Assembly (NCBI GenBank): GCA_015520115.1
Contig: WAQS01000110.1
Location: 1-6,295, forward strand
Direction: 5' to 3'
Length of the DNA stretch: 6,295 nucleotides
From: Ferroglobus sp.
GTDB lineage: Archaea; Halobacteriota; Archaeoglobi; Archaeoglobales; Archaeoglobaceae
Shown piece after piece: positions 1-5,538 of the stretch (positions within the stretch are counted from its first letter, which is position 1; the number at the start of each line of letters is the position of its first letter). The position numbers and the translations under genes are program-made. The notes beneath the pieces are model-generated. The model did not search any database. It was not told the origin of the DNA and saw only the letters and a program-made list of their open reading frames with translations.

Positions 1-286
1 AAACGAATTTCTTTGGGAGATAGCTGAGAAAACTGCAAAGGAATCTGAAAACGTTGCAAAAAGCATTGGATACGACATTGATGCCGTAAATGCTGTTAAA
101 ACTGTGGCGGAAAAAACAGCCGAAAACATCTCTTCAATGCTTCAGGACGTGCTCAGGAATAGAAGGACGGAGATAGATTTTATCAACGGAGCTATAGTTA
201 GAGAAGGTTTGAAAAAAAATCTGGACGTCTGCTACAACAGTTTTTTATGGAAGGCGGTTAAAGCGATCGAAAAGGTGAGAGGTTGA
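1..286 (+). CDS. panE: 2-dehydropantoate 2-reductase (ketopantoate reductase), C-terminal part
   Basis: This is the 3' end of a gene that begins left of the window; the first complete codon is at 2 and 94 residues are visible before TGA at 284-286. The family reduces 2-dehydropantoate to pantoate with NAD(P)H in the cytoplasm, a step in coenzyme A synthesis. The visible part is the helical C-terminal domain (ApbA_C). Its hallmark stretch, at visible residues 43-63, reads ISSMLQDV, then RRTEID, then ING. The Glu in RRTEID (codon 170-172) aligns with the catalytic Glu256 of E. coli PanE, and the preceding SSM serines match the substrate-contacting region. The N-terminal Rossmann domain is outside the window, so completeness cannot be judged. 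The stop codon overlaps the start of the next gene, suggesting translational coupling. The family call is strong; the precise pathway role is inferred from the family. Confidence 0.93.
   Translation, partial: NEFLWEIAEKTAKESENVAKSIGYDIDAVNAVKTVAEKTAENISSMLQDVLRNRRTEIDFINGAIVREGLKKNLDVCYNSFLWKAVKAIEKVRG
274..285 (+). promoter_or_regulatory. Ribosome binding site deciding a TTG start
   Basis: GGTGA at 274-278, then GAGG, then TTG at 283-285. GGTGA can pair with the UCACC near the 3' end of archaeal 16S rRNA. The site lies inside the last codons of panE and supports the TTG over the in-frame GTG at 298. Confidence 0.65.
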
Positions 287-726
287 AAGAAGTTTTGGTG
301 GTTTTAACTTCCGCTTCGCCTATTTCTGAGCTGAGAGGGGGGATTCCCCTCGCCTTATATTTCGGCTTCTCTCCGATTGAAGCGTATTTTCTTGCCGTTC
401 TCGGAAACATGATCCCGGTTCCGGTAATTCTCCTTCTTTTAAAAAGAGTGGAGAGGATAATAGAGATATTTCCGGTGATTGGAAAAATTTACAATAAGTG
501 CGTTGATTTGGCAGTGAGAAGGAAAAGTGTCGTGGAAAAATACGGCTATATCGGCTTGACAATTTTCGTTTCAATTCCTCTGCCGGTAACTGGGGCTTGG
601 ACTGGAACGCTGATAGCTTTTCTCCTTAGAATGAACCCCCTGAAGTCCGTGATTTTTATATACCTTGGGATTCTCATCGCTGGAATAGTTGTTCTTACGG
701 TTAGTCTAACTCCCGCAATGCTCTGA
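283..726 (+). CDS. Small integral membrane protein, COG2426 / 'small multidrug export' (PF06695-type) family
   Basis: A 147-residue membrane protein. The N-terminus carries SPISELRGGIPLAL (residues 12-25), followed by hydrophobic segments at about 32-55, 88-112 and 120-143, with GNMIPVP at 41-47 and IPLPVTGAWTGTL at 98-110. The ELRGGIP and PLPxTGAWTG blocks are the signatures of COG2426, which is named 'putative small multidrug export protein'. Transport of drugs is not well established for the family, so that name should not be read as function. A TTG start at 283 is chosen because GGTGA (274-278) lies four bases upstream, the same arrangement as the other operon-internal genes here. The TTG overlaps the upstream panE stop as TTGA. 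Length is close to what I recall for the family (about 150 residues). Its pairing with panE suggests a shared transcript, not necessarily a shared function. Confidence 0.9.
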   Translation: MKEVLVVLTSASPISELRGGIPLALYFGFSPIEAYFLAVLGNMIPVPVILLLLKRVERIIEIFPVIGKIYNKCVDLAVRRKSVVEKYGYIGLTIFVSIPLPVTGAWTGTLIAFLLRMNPLKSVIFIYLGILIAGIVVLTVSLTPAML

Positions 727-747
727 GAAGTTGTTTCAGACATTTTT
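722..747 (+). terminator. Possible hairpin plus T-run terminator after the panE/COG2426 unit
   Basis: A stem of seven pairs (TCTGAGA at 722-728 with TTTCAGA at 734-740, one G-T pair, five-base loop) overlaps the stop codon and is followed two bases later by five T's at 743-747. Archaeal termination relies mainly on T-tracts, so the T-run may matter more than the stem. A second T-rich stretch (about 850-872) lies further on. This is a visual call without energy calculation. Confidence 0.4.
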
Positions 748-896
748 CGGTCTTTCCTTCGCTGGTATGAATACAACGACTTAGATTCTATCATGCTAAA
801 ATCTTTTCAAGTTGTGCAGCGTTACGAATAAAAAACTGGGATTTTACAGCTTTTCTTCTTTTTCTTTTAATTTATTCGAGGGGTTTTAAATTCCAT

Positions 897-911
897 AGCT
901 TTTAAAAAGCT
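897..911. repeat. Perfect 15-bp palindrome in the convergent gap
   Basis: AGCTTTT (897-903), a central A (904), then AAAAGCT (905-911), the exact reverse complement of the left arm. With a one-base centre it cannot form an ordinary hairpin without opening several pairs, so it is either part of a T-tract terminator for the minus strand or a protein-binding dyad. AT-rich sequence produces such dyads by chance fairly often. Confidence 0.4.
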
Positions 912-930
912 CGCTCACTACTTCGAAGTG
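904..930 (-). terminator. Possible terminator downstream of the radical SAM gene
   Basis: Read on the minus strand, a short hairpin-capable stretch (CACT at 930-927, AGTG at 919-916, containing the 10-bp palindrome ACTTCGAAGT at 920-929) is followed after a few bases by five T's (908-904). It begins about 28 bases after the radical SAM stop codon. The T-run is part of a second palindrome at 897-911. The position suits transcript ending, but the stem is weak. Confidence 0.3.
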
Positions 931-958
931 TACTGATTTGCGGAGAAGCTCAATCAAC

Positions 959-1780
959 CTAAAGAACGAATTTCCTCTCCCTCTTCATTTCTGGGGATTT
1001 TCCTTTGGCATTTCTTCTGATGTTTTTTATGAACTCCTCTCCGAAAACCTTTGAGATTCTCCTGAGGTTCGAGATAAAACAGCCGGGAATTCTTACATCC
1101 GCTATCTCCTCAAGCTTTTCGACAGTCTTAACGAAGTCGTAGAGGCTTTCAACTCTCTCCATGTCGAGACCAAGCTTTAAAAGTGGTTCTTCTTCGTAAA
1201 CGGATAATGGCTGGAGAAATAGCTCTAAATCGTGTTTGGAAACGAATTCGGCGAGTTTGAAAAGATCTTCGTCGTTTATTCCGGGCATGTGTATGCATCT
1301 CACTATCGTTTCCATGCCCGAATCCTTGCAAAGCTTTATCGCATTAACTACGTCGTTAAAGTGATCTTTTCCGGTAATTTTCACGTATTTCTCTCTATCA
1401 AAAACGTCCAAACTTATCATCACGAGATCGAACACTTTCTCAAGCTTTTTCACGTCTTTCTCTCTTATAAGCGTGCCGTTGGTTTGCAGATCAAGTCTCG
1501 CTTCGAACATGTCCTTTAATTCTTTTGCAATTCTGACAACTTCATCAACACCCGCAACAAGCGGTTCCCCGTACTGTGAGATGGTTATCCCCTTGACGTT
1601 ATCCGTATCTCCGTAATAGCCGGGAAGAGGAGCTTTTCCCTTTTCTACCGCAATTCTCGAATAGCAGTAAACGCAGTTTAAGTTACACTTCCAAGTAACC
1701 TCGTAAGTCGGATGATGCTTCGGATTTGCAATTCTCTCATCAATCCCCTCGCAGCATGTGCAGTGAGTCGAGTACCTCAT
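959..1780 (-). CDS. Radical SAM protein of unassigned family
   Basis: A 273-residue cytoplasmic protein with the radical SAM cluster motif C32-NLN-C36-VY-C39 (CX3CX2C), which binds the [4Fe-4S] cluster that cleaves S-adenosylmethionine. Further family landmarks are QYGEPL at 69-74 (the GGE-like SAM-binding strand), LQTNGTL at 98-104 and ISLD at 122-125. Length and core resemble MoaA-like enzymes. It lacks the C-terminal three-cysteine cluster motif and terminal GG expected of MoaA, so cofactor synthesis by MoaA chemistry is not supported. The N-terminus has an extra cysteine group, C7, C9 and C10 (CTCC), and there is a late C234, which might hold an auxiliary cluster or form part of the active site. 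The ATG start is chosen because a TATA box sits exactly 31 bases upstream. It lies 56 bases downstream of the Mo/W oxidoreductase gene on the same strand, which may hint at a role in maturation or modification of that enzyme; this is inference only. Confidence 0.9.
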   Translation of the reverse strand: MRYSTHCTCCEGIDERIANPKHHPTYEVTWKCNLNCVYCYSRIAVEKGKAPLPGYYGDTDNVKGITISQYGEPLVAGVDEVVRIAKELKDMFEARLDLQTNGTLIREKDVKKLEKVFDLVMISLDVFDREKYVKITGKDHFNDVVNAIKLCKDSGMETIVRCIHMPGINDEDLFKLAEFVSKHDLELFLQPLSVYEEEPLLKLGLDMERVESLYDFVKTVEKLEEIADVRIPGCFISNLRRISKVFGEEFIKNIRRNAKGKSPEMKRERKFVL

Positions 1781-1803
1781 TAGATAACGGTGTTAAGAAC
1801 GGG

Positions 1804-1811
1804 AATTTAAA
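1804..1811 (-). promoter_or_regulatory. TATA box for a leaderless radical SAM transcript
   Basis: On the minus strand this reads TTTAAATT. Its first base (1811) lies 31 bases upstream of the A of the ATG (1780), so transcription would start at or next to the start codon. The same spacing is seen at both other first-gene promoters in the window. No GGTGA-like ribosome site precedes the ATG. No T-tract follows the upstream oxidoreductase stop, so readthrough from that gene is also possible. Confidence 0.65.
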
Positions 1812-1836
1812 GTGATCGGCAATACCTTGCTAATTC

Positions 1837-3843
1837 TCAGGAGCTCTCGTGAACTTTCCTTACGTTGCATTTGATTCCTCTATACATCGGCGCTCCCGAC
1901 AAAGGATCGAATACGCTTCCGGTTAAAAAATTCGCATTGCTCTCCTCCCATCCGTGGGGAACTGAGACTGTAAGGGGATGTAAATCTTTGTTAACGGCGG
2001 CTTTTACTTTTAAGTTTCCGAACTTCGTTTCGATCTCCACGAAATCTCCGTTTGAGATACCTTCATTTCTTGCTATCTCCACTCCAACTTCGGCTATCGG
2101 TTCTGGATTGAGTTTGACCAAACTTTCCACGTTTCTAAATTGGGAGTGGTAGAAGGGAAGTACCCTCGCTCCAGTTATTAAATAGTAGGGAAACTCCTCA
2201 GAATCTTCTTCGAGTATCTCAAACTTTTGAGCACCTACCTTCTCTAAAATCTCTGGGAAGAGCTCAATCTTTCCGGAGGGGGTTGGAAAACCGGATTTTC
2301 TCATCTCGCCAATGGGATTATCGAGACGGACTCCTTTTTCAAGTTCTTCGACCGAGTACTTCTCCACTTCACTTCCCCTGAGCAACTCCCTTATCACGTC
2401 TTCTTCGGAGGAATACGGAAAGAATTTTTCGTATCCGAGCTTTTTCGCAAGAGCAACTACGAATTCAACCTCGGATTTTGCCTCACCAACCGGATTAACC
2501 ACTCTCCTCTTCACTCTCACCCATCTGTGCTTTTTCAACGGAACCGCATCTATCTCCGCTTTTTCAAGGAAAGTTGACGCCGGCAAAACTACATCCGCGT
2601 ATTTGCAGGTGGCAGTTAGAAATATATCGTGGACTACGATCAGCTCTATTCTCTCTAAAGCTTCGATGAACCTTTTGGAATTTGGAAGGGTCAAAACAGG
2701 ATTCGATTTGAACACTATTAGAACCTTAACCGGATAACCGTCGGAAAGAATCGCCTCACTTAAATAAGCGCTCCCGTCTTTGGCGAGGGGAAACTTATCC
2801 TTCCAGAATGGTTTTTTGTCCGGCTCTTTTAGAGTTATATCGTTCAGCTTTACCGAAGGGTTCCTGATTATTCCACCTTTAACATCCACGTTCCCGGTTA
2901 TCGCAGCTATACTCAGAATCGCTCTTGCCGTTTGAAAGCCGTTGATACTGTGTAAAATACCCTCTCTGAAATCTATCGAAGCGGGCTTTACCTTCCCTAT
3001 TAGCTCCGCAGCTATCTCTATCAACTCTCTTGGCACGTCGGTTTTCTTCTCAACGAAATCTGGAGTGTATTTCTCAACTTCTCTCCTCAGCTTTTCAAAC
3101 CCCAAAACGTGTTTTTCAACGAATTCCGCATTGTGAAGCTCTTTTTTAATTAAACGGTTCAGAATTCCGAGGGCTAAGTAGATGTCGCTTCCGGGACGAA
3201 CTCTGATGTGGATGTCCGCTATTTTCGCACTCTCACTTCTTCTCGGATCTATTACGATCACTTTCGCTCCTTTCCTCTTAGCTTTAACAATTTCCTCGAA
3301 AACTCCACCGTACCTGTGAACTTTTGAAACCGCCGGATTTGCTCCCCAGAGAACTATCAGCTTTGAATTCTCAAAATCGCAGATCGGGTAGGGGAAGCCT
3401 AAGAGAAGCTGCGATGCCAAAACCATCGATCCAACGCAGTAAGCCCAGCTTCCGGTTACGTTAGGTGTTCCAAAGATGTTTGCGAATCTCTTAACGACAC
3501 TCCTGTCAACGATTCTTGCTGAAGGTCCGTGGAGGAAAACGAGGCTCTCTTCTAAACCTTCTCTTTTTAATTCGAGGAGTTTTTCGGCTATGATGTCAAG
3601 AGCTTTCTCCCAGCTAATCTCCTTCCACTCGGGGCTTCCCCTTTTACCAACGTTAAGGAGTGGTTTTTTGATTCTGTTCGGATGGTACAAAACTTTTGTG
3701 TAATTTCTTCCTTTTACGCAGAGCTTTCCCATAGAGTTCGGATCGTCTCTATCTCCAAAAATCCTAACAACTTTATCATTCTCCACTTCTGCTATCGCTC
3801 CACAGTCGCACTTGCATATCTGGCATATCGTCCTCTTTATCAC
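1837..3843 (-). CDS. Molybdopterin (Mo/W-bis-PGD) oxidoreductase, DMSO reductase family, cytoplasmic
   Basis: A 668-residue catalytic subunit. The N-terminal [4Fe-4S] site is C7-x2-C10-x3-C14 with C42, followed by K44 in CVKG, the lysine that in E. coli FdhF lies between cluster and pterin. The metal ligand is most likely C136 in the segment GSWAYCVGSM. Other family landmarks are LWGANPA (165-171), DPRRSESA (199-206), YADVVLPASTFLEK (415-428), TPSGKIELFPE (521-531), TGARVLPFYHS (557-567) and HGWEESNANF (630-639) in the C-terminal dinucleotide-binding domain. There is no Tat or other signal peptide, so it acts in the cytoplasm. The residue after C136 is Val, not the His expected in formate dehydrogenases, which argues against that activity; a Cys ligand is shared with polysulfide/thiosulfate reductases, arsenate reductases and acetylene hydratase. 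The residue after C10 is Lys, not the catalytic Asp of acetylene hydratase. No iron-sulfur or membrane partner is nearby. The GTG start fits a TATA box 31 bases upstream. Substrate is unknown. Confidence 0.93.
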   Translation of the reverse strand: MIKRTICQICKCDCGAIAEVENDKVVRIFGDRDDPNSMGKLCVKGRNYTKVLYHPNRIKKPLLNVGKRGSPEWKEISWEKALDIIAEKLLELKREGLEESLVFLHGPSARIVDRSVVKRFANIFGTPNVTGSWAYCVGSMVLASQLLLGFPYPICDFENSKLIVLWGANPAVSKVHRYGGVFEEIVKAKRKGAKVIVIDPRRSESAKIADIHIRVRPGSDIYLALGILNRLIKKELHNAEFVEKHVLGFEKLRREVEKYTPDFVEKKTDVPRELIEIAAELIGKVKPASIDFREGILHSINGFQTARAILSIAAITGNVDVKGGIIRNPSVKLNDITLKEPDKKPFWKDKFPLAKDGSAYLSEAILSDGYPVKVLIVFKSNPVLTLPNSKRFIEALERIELIVVHDIFLTATCKYADVVLPASTFLEKAEIDAVPLKKHRWVRVKRRVVNPVGEAKSEVEFVVALAKKLGYEKFFPYSSEEDVIRELLRGSEVEKYSVEELEKGVRLDNPIGEMRKSGFPTPSGKIELFPEILEKVGAQKFEILEEDSEEFPYYLITGARVLPFYHSQFRNVESLVKLNPEPIAEVGVEIARNEGISNGDFVEIETKFGNLKVKAAVNKDLHPLTVSVPHGWEESNANFLTGSVFDPLSGAPMYRGIKCNVRKVHESS

Positions 3844-3858
3844 ACCAAATTTTATATT
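3844..3858 (+). promoter_or_regulatory. BRE plus TATA box for the amidase gene (leaderless)
   Basis: ACCAAAT (3844-3850, candidate BRE) is followed directly by TTTATATT (3851-3858, TATA box). The first base of the box is 31 bases upstream of the ATG at 3882. The BRE abuts the GTG start codon of the divergent oxidoreductase gene, and the BRE differs from the opposing one at a single position. Confidence 0.7.
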
Positions 3859-3866
3859 GTTTGATC

Positions 3867-3881
3867 ATTATAAGATTTCGT
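3867..3881 (-). promoter_or_regulatory. BRE plus TATA box for the oxidoreductase gene (leaderless)
   Basis: On the minus strand, ACGAAAT (3881-3875, candidate BRE) is followed directly by CTTATAAT (3874-3867, TATA box). The first base of the box is 31 bases upstream of the GTG at 3843, predicting an mRNA that starts at the start codon. The BRE abuts the ATG of the divergent amidase gene. Confidence 0.65.
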
Positions 3882-5174
3882 ATGGCAGAGGATGTTGTTT
3901 ACAACGGTTCTTTTACCGACGGCATAATCGGGCCGAAGGTGAAGAGAGCCGGAGTTGTTTCCGACGGTGGAAGAATAGTTTTCCTAACCTCTCCGGGCTG
4001 CTGGGGTCCGATGATAACTCCCAACATAAGGGGAGGACATGAAGTTGCTTTGCCTGTTGACGTTGAAAATGCTAAGATTGGAGATGCTGTTGCAATAAAA
4101 GTTGAAGAGATCAAAGTTCTTTCGAAAGCAACTTCCTCAGGAGTTGACGAACCGGTTGAAGGAGCTTTCGTTGGCGATCCTTACGTGGCTAAGAAGTGTC
4201 CGAACTGCGGAGAGAAGTGGACGGATTTTGAAGTGAAAGGAATCGGGCAAAATGCTGTTAGATGTAAAAAATGCGGACATCCGGCATCTCCTTTTAAGAT
4301 GAAATACGGCTACACGATGCTGATAGAAAATGGTTTCGCCTTTTCCGTGGGAGAGGACATTGCCAAAAGCGTAGCTGAGAAAGCTTGGGAGTATGCAAAT
4401 CTTCCTAAAAATTCGAAACAGGTTCCAATTCTCGTTTTCGCCAAGGCTGATATCCAAGGAATGGTGTCCAGAGTCAGACCTCACTTGGGGCAGCTTGGGA
4501 CGATTCCAGCTGTGACCATTCCAGATTCGCACAACGCCGGAGATTTCGGATACTTCCTAATCAACGCCCCCCACGAGTTTGCAATAACGAAAGAGGAGTA
4601 TGAGAATTCGCTGACGGATGGGCACCTCGATGTGGATTCCGTTAGGGAGAACTGCATAGTCATAGCTCCGGTTAAGGTTGATGGAGGAGGAATTTACGCC
4701 GGAGACGTTCACGCTATGCAGGGGGATGGAGAAGTTGCCGGTCATACAACGGATGTTTCTGCTGAAGTCAGCGTTAAGGTTTCCGTTCTCAAAAACCTGA
4801 AGCTTGAAGCACCCCTTTTGCTCCCGCCAGAGGAGGATCTGCCTCCCCTCGCTAAACCTTGGAGAAAGGACGAGTGGGAAAAAGTCGAAGATTTGGCTAA
4901 AAAGAGGGGAATAGAAATTGAGCCGGTGGCCCCCCTACAGATAATAGGCTCGGCTCCGACGATAAACGAGGCTGCCCAAAGGGGTTTCGAAAGGGCAGCA
5001 AATCTTTTCGGAATGAGGATTGAGGAGGTTTTGAACAGAGTAACTGTAACTGGTGCGGTTGAGATAGGCAGACTTCCGGGGATAGTTCAGGTTTCAATGC
5101 AAGTGCCTTTGAGAATCCTTGAAAAGCTCGGACTCGATGAGATTGTCGTTGAGCACTACGATCTCCCCTACTAA
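3882..5174 (+). CDS. Acetamidase/formamidase family amidohydrolase with inserted zinc ribbon
   Basis: A 430-residue cytoplasmic protein of the FmdA/AmdA family (PF03069 type), whose characterised members hydrolyse formamide or acetamide to ammonia plus formate or acetate. The key block is GDVHAMQGDGEV at residues 274-285, matching the GDxHxxQGDGE signature; supporting blocks are SPGCWGPMITPNIRGGH (37-53), TIPDSHNAGDFG (212-223) and VKVDGGGIYAGD (264-275). Residues 106-131 form a zinc ribbon, C106-x2-C109 and C128-x2-C131, inserted in the N-terminal half; this is not part of the minimal amidase fold as I know it. The in-frame TTG at 3861 is rejected as the start because the ATG at 3882 fits a TATA box 31 bases upstream and the family's usual N-terminus; no ribosome site precedes either. 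It is divergent from the Mo/W oxidoreductase and convergent with sdhD. The true amide substrate cannot be read from sequence. Confidence 0.9.
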   Translation: MAEDVVYNGSFTDGIIGPKVKRAGVVSDGGRIVFLTSPGCWGPMITPNIRGGHEVALPVDVENAKIGDAVAIKVEEIKVLSKATSSGVDEPVEGAFVGDPYVAKKCPNCGEKWTDFEVKGIGQNAVRCKKCGHPASPFKMKYGYTMLIENGFAFSVGEDIAKSVAEKAWEYANLPKNSKQVPILVFAKADIQGMVSRVRPHLGQLGTIPAVTIPDSHNAGDFGYFLINAPHEFAITKEEYENSLTDGHLDVDSVRENCIVIAPVKVDGGGIYAGDVHAMQGDGEVAGHTTDVSAEVSVKVSVLKNLKLEAPLLLPPEEDLPPLAKPWRKDEWEKVEDLAKKRGIEIEPVAPLQIIGSAPTINEAAQRGFERAANLFGMRIEEVLNRVTVTGAVEIGRLPGIVQVSMQVPLRILEKLGLDEIVVEHYDLPY

Positions 5175-5183
5175 AATTTTTTT
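5175..5183. terminator. T-tract in the 7-base convergent gap between the amidase gene and sdhD
   Basis: Right after the amidase TAA the plus strand reads AA then seven T's (5177-5183); the last T's overlap the sdhD stop. An oligo-T run at this place is a typical archaeal terminator for the plus-strand gene. For the minus strand the same gap offers only four T's (the complement of 5176-5173, inside the amidase stop), so sdh transcripts probably run into the amidase 3' end. Confidence 0.55.
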
Positions 5184-5529
5184 AGAAGGATATCAAAAGC
5201 AGTGAGCCGTAAGCCGTGGCAATGAGAAATAGAGCGAAGCAGAAGACGTCTACAGCCCTCTTGTTTCTCGCTCCAAAGTCCGTGTCGAGAATTATCGCCC
5301 TCAATCCGTTGAAAGCGTGGAAGCTTACTACAACAAGAAAAACGAAGTAAGCGACCTTAAAGCCTGGATTTGCCAGTCTCTCAACTACTTTTTCGTAACT
5401 CAAAGCGTCGTGTTCTGCCAAGTGCGTCACGTAGAGGTGGTACATGACGAAGACGAAAAGCAAAGCTCCGGTTACCAACTGGAAGAAGAATGCTAAAGGC
5501 TCAAGGACGTTTCTCGTTCTTGCCTCCAC
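5182..5529 (-). CDS. sdhD: Succinate dehydrogenase membrane anchor subunit D (heme-binding)
   Basis: A 115-residue membrane protein with three hydrophobic helices at about 12-36, 57-80 and 93-113, the usual size and topology of an SdhC/SdhD anchor of complex II. It helps bind heme and quinone and passes electrons from SdhB. Helix I has TG at 20-21 and H31; helix II has H71 in FHAFNGLR. The two histidines are 40 residues apart, exactly as in SdhC, and are the likely axial heme ligands. The GTG start at 5529 is chosen over the TTG at 5544 because GGTGA (5538-5534) lies four bases upstream of it, the same pattern as in the other internal genes; the TTG has no such site. It begins four bases after the sdhC stop and is the last gene of the operon. 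The call leans on position after sdhB and sdhC, as anchors diverge fast. Confidence 0.88.
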   Translation of the reverse strand: MEARTRNVLEPLAFFFQLVTGALLFVFVMYHLYVTHLAEHDALSYEKVVERLANPGFKVAYFVFLVVVSFHAFNGLRAIILDTDFGARNKRAVDVFCFALFLIATAYGSLLLISF

Positions 5530-5538
5530 CCTATCACC
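5527..5538 (-). promoter_or_regulatory. Ribosome binding site deciding the sdhD start
   Basis: On the minus strand GGTGA (5538-5534), TAGG (5533-5530), then GTG (5529-5527). The TGA of the sdhC stop codon (5536-5534) lies within the GGTGA, so termination of sdhC and initiation of sdhD occur on the same few bases. This supports the GTG rather than the TTG 15 bases upstream. Confidence 0.7.

Noticed and set aside
546..794. Minus-strand open frames across the COG2426 gene (320-574 and 546-794)
   Set aside because: Arg/Ser-rich shadow frames opposite a gene with clear family motifs; no signals upstream.
727..958. Small gene, tRNA or other RNA gene in the 232-base gap
   Set aside because: Only frames of about a dozen codons without signals are present, and no tRNA arms or T-loop consensus can be seen on either strand.
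1232..1519. 95-codon open frame on the plus strand inside the radical SAM gene
   Set aside because: Antisense to conserved radical SAM coding sequence, with no family resemblance.
959..1780. Calling the radical SAM protein MoaA because of its Mo/W enzyme neighbour
   Set aside because: It lacks MoaA's second three-cysteine cluster motif and the C-terminal GG.
2312..2737. 141-codon open frame on the plus strand
   Set aside because: It lies wholly antisense to the well-supported oxidoreductase gene, is Ser/Thr/Phe-rich with no recognisable domain, and has no promoter or ribosome site; it is the complement of biased codons.
1837..3843. Calling the oxidoreductase a formate dehydrogenase because of cluster positions like E. 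coli FdhF and the neighbouring formamidase-like gene
   Set aside because: The metal-ligand segment has Cys followed by Val and not the Cys/SeCys-His pair of formate dehydrogenases, and no partner subunits are present.
3861..3884. Upstream TTG start at 3861 for the amidase, adding seven residues
   Set aside because: It has no ribosome site, and the predicted transcription start at about 3882 would leave the TTG outside the mRNA.
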